From NCBI GenBank assembly GCA_037951105.1, contig JBAMJV010000879.1, forward strand, positions 1 to 64,000: a stretch of 64,000 bases of DNA, written 5' to 3'. Positions 58,102-64,000 of this stretch are shown here, in pieces (position 1 is the stretch's first letter; the number at the start of each line of letters is the position of its first letter). Origin of the DNA: Echinarachnius parma (lineage: Eukaryota; Echinodermata; Echinoidea; Clypeasteroida; Echinarachniidae). A program made the position numbers and the translations under genes. The notes below the pieces were generated by a model that saw nothing but the letters and a program-made list of their open reading frames with translations, ran no database searches and was not told the origin of the DNA.

Positions 58102-61100
58102 CGAGAAGAAATCAACGCCTATGGTATCAAATATTAATAAAGCATTGGCAGTGATACTAACAATGCAAATAATGGTAACAATTACAATAGTATAATAGTC
58201 ATAATAATAAGTCTGACCTCTTTTAGATGCGATGTCATCGCCATGCGCATCCTCCTCAGCTCCCATCATGCGGTCCTCATTGACATCATCCTGCATGCCC
58301 TGTGTGATGAGAGTAAAGGCATATTCATATCATGATGGTTAGTGGTTGCAAAAGACATTCAAATCCTGATGATGAGTGGAGGCAAATTCCAAAAGGCGCT
58401 AAATCCACTTCCCATACAAATTTAGTTATCGATATTTATTTATTTATTTATTACCGTGTTATTTCCACAGGGTTGCCCTTTCAGTTAAACAACTGGTCTA
58501 TCAATACACCAATAAGCAACGTAGCTATCTAGACATCCACATTCTAGGACGAGATGCACAATCAACATACACATACCTATGGAACGTTCCATTACCATAT
58601 TCCCATAGGCGCGTGTATAAAGTTGGGCAAGGAAACCGGTTTTTCTTGAAGTCGAAAAAGATTATTTAAGGCCTTTTGGAATTAAGCTCTTCATATTCAT
58701 AACATGATGATAAGTTGGTGCAAAACTCTCGATTATTGTTATGATTATTATGATGTACAATTGTCATGACATTATTATTAAAAGACAGATTTCTTTTGTT
58801 TCAAACATCATTTACCGTAAGTAGACTTTTCTTTCTCCCCTTTATCTTACTGTCCCTTTTTCCTTCTTGTCAAATTCACCTTTCTATACTATACTTTCGA
58901 ATGCACTTTGAGCACCTTATTATAGGTGGATATTGCGCAATATAAATATAATGCATTGTTATTAATATAGAACCAACTCTCTTGTATTGTTCAAACAAGT
59001 CCCTAAATTAGTTACAAACAAGGCGCTGTTAATGTAAGCACTTTCACAGTGTTCCTCATTGGGACTACTATTTGTTAATAATCATTTTAAGAATTGTAAA
59101 TAAAATAATGGGATATCAATGTTTTTGAATAAAACGAATAACAGTTGTAAACATTACTCTTTATTGATTGAATTAGGACAGAACACAATTGCCTTTTACA
59201 TTTGAATGCTTGTAAATGTATTTAAACATATGTGCATTATACACTGTTAAAACGCTGTGTAAACAAATTCAACAACTTGTTGAAAATTTTCAACAACCGC
59301 TGTTTAACATATGAACCATCCAACTATTGTTGAAAACATTCAACAACCCCATTTGTTTAAAGTTTACACAACTGTTGTTTTAATTTGTTCTACAACTGTT
59401 GTTAAGAATAAATTTCAACAATCCTGTCGAAATAGCAAATACAAAACAAGATGTAAAAGCGGCAAGGGTAGGATTCGAACCGGGGGTATTTGGGTTATAA
59501 GACTAACACGCTACCACTGCGCTAAACTCGGTTCGCTTGGTTTGCGGTGGGACAAAAGCGGTTTTGTCGCGATGACTTTGCGGTCGAAACTATCACGTGA
59601 TTTAACACGTTTTATCAACGCTTGAGCAATGGACGCTTTACACAACCCTTCTTTATACAAATTATCATGCTACACCTAAAGTTGTATGAAAAGATTCAAC
59701 AACCAGTTTTACACAGCGTTTTTTTACACTGCGTTTTAACAGTGTATAAGTCAAGTATGTCATATTGTGCCATCGATTATTACGCTTTACTTTATCTAAT
59801 TAAATTATAATTATTAAATTTGTCCACTATTTTGGTCACCTGTTTTCTGCGAACCCAAAACAGCATGGATCTATAATTTGTTTTGTCATCTTTTAATAAT
59901 ATGAATACAGAATGAATAATACAAGAAATGGTGATTCTTGTGTACACACTTTTCATCCGCATTAATCGACAGGAATGTCAAATGTTTGCATTATTTTATC
60001 AGATAATAATGTTATTAATTTTTCATTTAAACTCTATTTTAACACAGATTAGCTTTGAGCATCACATAGCAAAGAAAACAATGTTAAAGATCAACACCAT
60101 TGTGTACTATTTCTTCAAAATCTGCAAGAATGATTCGGCATTTCCATGCAGTCGCTTCTGCAATAATTGTATATGCTGCATATTCATTTGGATATCCTTG
60201 CTAGTTAAACTAGAAAAGACATAAAGCCCAACGCACACAGAGCCGACACGATCCGATCAGACCGGTTTTCAGTCAGGCGGGAGTCGGTTTCACCCAGTCG
60301 AGTCCGATTCAACATGTTGAATCGTCCTCGACTGGTAAAACCAGAGTCTTGAGGCAACGCCATCCGAGGCAATCCGACCATGACAACAGTTGCATCGGGT
60401 CGGATCGGCTCCGTCTGTCATATCGGAGGGTGTTTCACAAATAAATATTTTGTCATTATATATTTATTGTGGCATTATACGGACATTTTGGCCAAAATTT
60501 GGCGAAATTTAGGCCAAACTATGGCTAAATTATACGAATTTGGCCAACATATGTCAATAATTTGGCAAAATTTTGGCTAAAACGTCCCTATAATGCCTTC
60601 ATAAAAATGTGTCATTATGACAAAATATTTCTTTGTGAAACACCCCTCGGGTTTTTATAGAATTATAGTATAGTAAACGAATTATTCGGAACGAGCAGCG
60701 CGTTGATTGGTACTGTACGTATCATTGTTGGTATAACTATAGAGACGTTGTTTTTAATTGTATTGCCCATAACATAATGTATAGTTCATATTCAATAAGG
60801 TCGTTATCATTCGCAAATATTTACTCGATTAAATTAAATTATTACAAAGGAAACGAATCCTACTGCCCTACTCCGAATTCAAAGTTCACACATTTCTATT
60901 ACAATGCATGTGAAATCTTATAATCGCACCATGTGCAAGCGCAGTAGTAACACATATGACATAGGATAATTTAAGCCAAAGATATAATAGGGATTTATGG
61001 GGATGGTGTGGCACAATCGGATGGAGGCTCGACTTTAAAGGGCAATGAAACCCAAGCAAAATGTTGCTTTCATAGTCTTGAAGAGATTAAGAAGAAGAAT

Positions 61101-62924
61101 CTCTGAAAGTTAGAGCATAATCGGGTAAGAAACAAGAAAACTACGGCTCTTTGAAGATGTCCATTTATTCCTATGGGGAACTCAAATTGGCAACGCACTC
61201 TGATAAGTGTGTGGACAACTCCCCATATGTTTTGTACACAAATGTTCCCATTTTTACAGTTTTCTTCATAGTCACATTTTTCCATTCCCCCAACTCATGA
61301 TATGTTATGTATAAAAGCATTCTACAAAACATACCGTATGTTGAACTCGACCGAAGGGTAAACATACATTTTGAGAAAATTGAACAAAACTGAAATTTTG
61401 TGTACAAAATGTATGGGGAGTTGTCCACAACTTTGCCAGAGTGCGTTGCCAATTTGAGTCACTCGAAGAAATACATGGCTCTTTTCAAAGAGCCATAGTT
61501 TTCTTATTTCTTGACCGATTGTGCTCAAATTTTCAGAGACTATTCATTATATTTAGTGCCTTATAGTGCATACAACAATTTGTCTGGATTTCATTGTCCT
61601 TTAAATCTAGAGGTCGTGGGTTCAAACTCGGTTGATTTCTCATCATTTATGTCCTTTAGCAAGACATTTAATCCGTATTGCTGCTCTCTACCCAGGAGTA
61701 TAAATGGGTACCTGGTTGGGTGTTAATTAGCCTGGGCGCTATCATATGGCTGCCATTGGCTAGTATAACTCCCCGGGGAGTTGAGATGGTGCACAAGATA
61801 ATTGTGCGGGTTTGAACTGTACCAGTAACGACCAGGGTAATAATACAGCGCATATAGGGACGTGCATTTGCAATGTGATATGCGCTAAAAACAGTGTATT
61901 ATTATTATACACACTTCCCAGGTTAAACGTGTCCCTAAGTTGCAATTACCTAAGCAGAATTGTGTCAATAACATACGACCTTCGGTTTTTGCCGATATAG
62001 TCTGAAAGTATGGACAAATTTTGAACAAAATATCGGCAGTAAATGTAACAGTATAGAGTAACAATGAACACATTTAGTCAGTATTATATAGACCTAAATA
62101 CATACTATTATATACTTCAAACTCAATAGCGTTCTTCAGTCATGTGTTGGTCGAAACCGAAACCGGACACAGAGAATCGGATGATCCGAAACAAATAATA
62201 TATATTGTCAGTCGATTTATTATTTAACTTCTTGGAAACATTCAATTCATTTCAATGACTCCAACAATAATTGTCAACAAGTTTGACACGTAACATGAAT
62301 CAGTCTATGCATGGGGACTCATCTAGTCAAGTAGATGATCCTGGGTTACAGCATGGGGTCCTGGAATTAATCAAATGTGGTTCCGTTTCTTTTAGTATGA
62401 ATCTTTCATTTCATTCGCACTAAGTTAGTGGTATAATCTAGACCTTTCATCATTTACGTCACGATAATGACGTAACGGGCAAACATTGATGAGGGGATAC
62501 GGAGGGGAAAGGAAATAAATAGTCAACTTACGTTTCCGGGTTGCTCCTGCCAGTCTAGCGGGCCCTCATAGCCCCACTGCCCAGCCTCCACTGCTCCAGT
62601 CAGCTCCACCAACACATCCACCTGTCGTTCCAGCTCCCGCATACGGGTATACAACATGCCAAACCCGGCACATACAGCGGCGGTGAGTAGGATGAGCAGA
62701 ACGGTGCGGCAAGCTCCCCCGAACTTCCCGGGGGCCTCGCCCTCAGAGGCATGGTGTTGGGTGTGGTGTTTCTCGGCTGGGTTGAGCACTCTTGTAGCGG
62801 TAGTTGGATGGTAGACTCCCCGGGTCTGCCCCTGTGATAACTCGACGATGGTCGGTCCTGAAGCATATGCAGGCGGGAGAAGTTTGTCTTTGACTTTAGA
62901 GTCCATGCTGAGTGTTGGATCCAT
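51940..62924 (-). CDS. TNF-superfamily ligand, 6 exons, 361 aa, type II membrane protein
   Basis: Predicted secreted or membrane-bound trimeric cytokine that binds TNF receptors. Six exons on the minus strand (62532-62924, 58218-58299, 56794-56865, 54657-54737, 53307-53535, 51940-52168) join with matching phases (0,1,1,1,2) to 361 residues. Seen: cytosolic N terminus (1-72), one membrane span (about 73-92), a short possibly helical stalk (93-110), an acidic exon 2 ending Lys-Arg, dibasic pairs Arg167-Arg168 and Arg173-Arg174 that could be cleavage sites, then the TNF homology domain: YFAHL (188-192, strand A), YYYIYSQV (241-248), SSYLGGVFLL (298-307) and YFGAMML (337-343). These match the family's strand signatures. 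There is no collagen repeat, so it is not a classical ectodysplasin. The exact subfamily cannot be called. A C-terminal extension of 18 residues follows the last strand. Confidence 0.9.
52487..53300. repeat. 35-bp minisatellite in TNF-ligand intron 5
   Basis: About 20 good units (plus decayed ones at the 52.5-kb end) of a 35-bp unit such as TTGCGTGGTCACTTCGGATG continuing AAGAGATTGTACTTA. The unit shares about 21 nt with the adjacent exon-5 donor junction. Confidence 0.95.
53307..53535 (-). CDS. TNF ligand exon 5, TNF homology domain
   Basis: Residues 211-285. FLVAPFTGYYYIYSQV is the central TNF-fold signature. Acceptor GTTCCCAG, donor CACA|GTAAGT, phase 1 in, 2 out. The donor region is related to the 35-bp minisatellite that follows it. 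Confidence 0.95.
53680..53830. repeat. AGTCCT/AGGACT mini-hairpin tandem repeats
   Basis: Six to seven units of AGTCCTRRAAAGGACTGTTG, each a small self-complementary palindrome, in TNF-ligand intron 4. Confidence 0.85.
53835..54120 (-). repeat. tRNA-derived SINE, near full length
   Basis: On the minus strand it starts with a tRNA-like head: A-box-like GGATTGGTAGAGCG and B-box-like GAGTTCTAACCC. The body then reads CAGCAAGGCATTTAATCC and ATAAATGGGTACCTGG, with a CCCCGGGG palindrome. The same body occurs at 61609-61905 and partly at 25091-25170. Confidence 0.75.
54657..54737 (-). CDS. TNF ligand exon 4, start of TNF homology domain
   Basis: Residues 184-209. HGNHYFAHLRPLLR contains the strand-A AHL signature. 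Strong acceptor TTTCTGGTTCAG, donor CAA|GTAAGT, phase 1 on both sides. The acceptor region is the relative of the 61-bp minisatellite upstream of it. Confidence 0.88.
54912..55713. repeat. 61-bp minisatellite in TNF-ligand intron 3
   Basis: Thirteen nearly identical 61-bp units; the first has a 12-bp insertion and a diverged unit lies at 55789-55862. The unit is related to the exon-4 acceptor region. No unit has a stop on the minus strand, so three long overlapping frames arise that are not genes. Confidence 0.95.
56510..56749. mobile_element. Poly-G/poly-C MITE, hAT-like
   Basis: Element 56519-56740: CAGTGACGTAGC...GCTACGCCACTG with a G run inside the left end and a C run near the right end. 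Flanks TTTTGAGGA and TTTTGGGGA differ at one position and look like a target duplication. In TNF-ligand intron 3. Confidence 0.78.
56794..56865 (-). CDS. TNF ligand exon 3
   Basis: Residues 160-182 with split codons at both ends. Basic, His/Arg/Asn-rich linker with two Arg-Arg pairs. The acceptor CTGCCGTAG is weak and donor is CAAG|GTACAT. The exon is supported mainly by phase fit between exons 2 and 4; upstream AGs would bring in a stop. Confidence 0.6.
57046..57092. repeat. 11-12-bp tandem repeat (TGTCACCACAA)
   Basis: Four units in TNF-ligand intron 2. Confidence 0.9.
57442..58131. mobile_element. 674-bp poly-G/poly-C MITE, hAT-like
   Basis: Element 57450-58123: ends CATGGGCGTCGAT and ATCAACGCCTATG. 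Flanks ATATCAAA and GTATCAAA suggest an 8-bp duplication with one change. Internal phrases like GGGGGCTCCGCCCCCTGGAC are repeated. In TNF-ligand intron 2. Confidence 0.72.
58218..58299 (-). CDS. TNF ligand exon 2
   Basis: Residues 132-158 plus one base. Very acidic (Asp/Glu) and ending Ser-Lys-Arg. Acceptor CATCACACAG, donor AGAG|GTCAGA (weak). Phase 0 in, 1 out. Confidence 0.75.
59240..59746. mobile_element. Inverted-repeat MITE carrying a tRNA-like segment
   Basis: Ends read TACACTGTTAAAACGC and GCGTTTTAACAGTGTA; a TA target duplication is possible. Internal CAACAACTTGTTGAA-type repeats. The stretch at about 59465-59545 resembles an antisense tRNA. Confidence 0.7.
59465..59545 (-). ncRNA. 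tRNA-like sequence (pseudo-tRNA or SINE head)
   Basis: On the minus strand, A-box-like TAGCGCAGTGGTAGCG and a perfect B box GGTTCGAATCC are spaced as in a tRNA gene. The T stem and anticodon stem do not pair well, so I do not call a functional tRNA. Confidence 0.4.
60225..60420. mobile_element. GCCCRRCGCA...-type MITE, copy 3 (decayed)
   Basis: Begins GCCCAACGCACACAGAGCC and ends with a diverged version of GGCTCTGTCTGCGCCGGGC. Related to copies at 15533 and 17597. Its right end is interrupted by the foldback at 60428. Confidence 0.65.
60428..60645. mobile_element. Foldback MITE with GGGTGTTTCACAAA ends
   Basis: Terminal inverted repeats GGGTGTTTCACAAA / TTTGTGAAACACCC, continuing through AATATTTTGTCAT. 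The interior repeats TTTGGCNAAA. A shorter relative lies at 49356-49460. Confidence 0.8.
61033..61607. mobile_element. 575-bp imperfect palindromic MITE
   Basis: Ends TTTAAAGGGCAATGAAA and TTTCATTGTCCTTTAAA. Long internal complementary arms including GTGTGGACAACTCCCCAT and ATGGGGAGTTGTCCACA. In TNF-ligand intron 1. Confidence 0.8.
61609..61905 (+). repeat. tRNA-derived SINE, 5'-truncated
   Basis: B box GGGTTCAAACTCG followed by the same body and CCCCGGGG palindrome as the SINE at 53835-54120. The A box is missing where it abuts the MITE at 61033-61607. Confidence 0.75.
61906..62531. other. Unremarkable part of TNF-ligand intron 1
   Basis: AT-rich sequence; no repeat family or coding exon recognised. 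Confidence 0.5.
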
Positions 62925-62950
62925 GGTTCTCACGGGATAGTCAGCTATTA
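62532..62950 (-). CDS. TNF ligand exon 1 (coding 62532-62924)
   Basis: ATG at 62924-62922 in good context (A at -3, G at +4). An upstream in-frame ATG at 62978 lies before a plausible acceptor (TTCATCCTAATAG), so I read this as an exon with a short 5' UTR. Residues 1-131, with the membrane span at about 73-92. Donor AAAC|GTAAGT, phase 0. Confidence 0.85.
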
Positions 62951-62978
62951 GGATGAAAATATCGCAAATAATCGTCAC

Positions 62979-64000
62979 GGTGATTAATCAGTTTGTTTCG
63001 TTTCCGAAAATGACAAGGTGAGATGCCTGATGTATCAACTTGAATTTCTCACAATCATAATATTGACAGCTTCTTATCCGCATGTGTTGCGATGAGCCAA
63101 TATGAAGTTTGTTGGATATTTATTTCGGAATAACAATCTCCAGTTCAATATTGAGATGTACAGATGCGATCATAGGCTACCGATCATCCGGTGAGTTTCA
63201 TGTCTTAGAAACTTCTCCTAAAGTTTCATAAGTTGAGCCTGTTTAGGATGATTTATGATTAAATCCCATTGATGTAGGCATATAATTATCAAGTCAGCAA
63301 AATCAAACATTATTTATTTTCCACTCGCATTAATTGATAACTATTACAATATTTAGCCTATAAACGCCGACGGGAACCAACTACTTGGTGAAAGCAAATG
63401 GCTCGACCGAAGGGACATATGCGACTGACGATCGCTCAAAGCTCGATAAACCTTCATTTCTCTGAACCAAGTTAACTTCAGCTACACATACATGACATAG
63501 TGGGCCCCTGAACGAGGATTATAATAATACGCCAACATGCTAGACATCATTGATTGTCATGTATATTGTTGTGTAGTCGGCTATGCCGGTTATCGGCATG
63601 TTCGAGAACGCAACACCACAGAGGGTGTACCCAGCATGACAGTGGGTGTATAATTATAATACAGACAGATTATTTACACTTTTTGACAAAACAAATCTCA
63701 TAAATCAATCTAACAGGGTTCAGTGCCAACCTCTTAGGGGCATTGTTCATTCATCATAAAGTTCATAGCATAATAATTATTATGTTTACCGGAAATATGT
63801 CTCAATTGAGCGATTTTTTAAACATTATTTACAAACATGATATACCGGTGGCTTGGTATTATTATGTTGTGCTATTTCCCCCCCACACATGAGCACACAT
63901 ATCGTGATTACAGAACAATGTATTGTGTAATTTCTGTCTCAACTGAAGGATAGGCTGCTTCGTGTTAGTTTGGATTTCATTTTATCGCATTCCAATTTAT
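62979..64000. other. Upstream region of the TNF-ligand gene
   Basis: AT-rich non-coding DNA. A non-coding first exon and promoter are expected here or beyond the window, but I see no site strong enough to name. Confidence 0.4.

Noticed and set aside
59465..59545. Functional tRNA gene
   Set aside because: A and B boxes are good but the anticodon and T stems do not pair; kept only as a tRNA-like sequence.

Overview
The window is animal nuclear DNA: long AT-rich introns with GT-AG junctions, two multi-exon membrane-protein genes, tRNA-derived SINEs, and a dense population of short inverted-repeat transposons (MITEs) and micro/minisatellites. Repeat style and gene content suggest a marine invertebrate, perhaps an invertebrate deuterostome (echinoderm, hemichordate or lancelet type). 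I cannot fix the species from sequence alone. There is no prokaryotic feature and no CRISPR array.

Layout. Positions 1-29600 hold no recognisable host gene. They contain a 4.2-kb inverted-repeat-bounded segment with a dispersed 12-mer (1840-6085), adjacent perfect palindromes (6557-7030), a hAT-like MITE (8029-8621), a TTAA-ended MITE (10041-10583), a 5.3-kb cluster built from a ~700-bp module, a complex hairpin and a 55-bp satellite (11203-16512), a fragment resembling the N-terminal part of Crypton/DUF3504-type recombinase proteins (15168-15389), a 26-bp minisatellite of about 59 copies (20176-21717) and several foldback MITEs.

Positions 29644-44812 (+ strand) encode a K+-dependent Na+/Ca2+ exchanger (SLC24/NCKX family). 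I could chain 11 coding exons with consistent splice phases into a 787-residue protein. A possible non-coding first exon with an X-box lies near 28.1-28.3 kb, and a poly(A) signal at 46.5 kb. Intron 8 carries tandem copies of the 3' half of exon 8, one copy split by a 911-bp hAT-like element. The last intron holds a mariner-like MITE with a second MITE nested in it.

Positions 51940-62924 (- strand) encode a TNF-superfamily ligand: six exons, consistent phases, 361 residues, type II membrane topology. The two genes converge tail to tail. Between them sits a 1.37-kb palindrome made from two head-to-head copies of the ~700-bp module. The TNF gene has two intronic minisatellites, each of which contains sequence from the neighbouring exon's splice junction (donor in one, acceptor in the other).

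The most unusual signal is a hairpin architecture shared by three elements whose stem sequences differ (13126-13278 and relatives, 15971-16140, 51139-51306). All have symmetric TC/TC internal loops about 28 nt apart and a 3-bp stem with a TAC or TTC triloop. The stems change while the loops stay, which points to selection on structure. The second is the 12-mer TCACGGACGTTC array, with exact 21-bp pairing and clusters about 170-185 or 370 bp apart.
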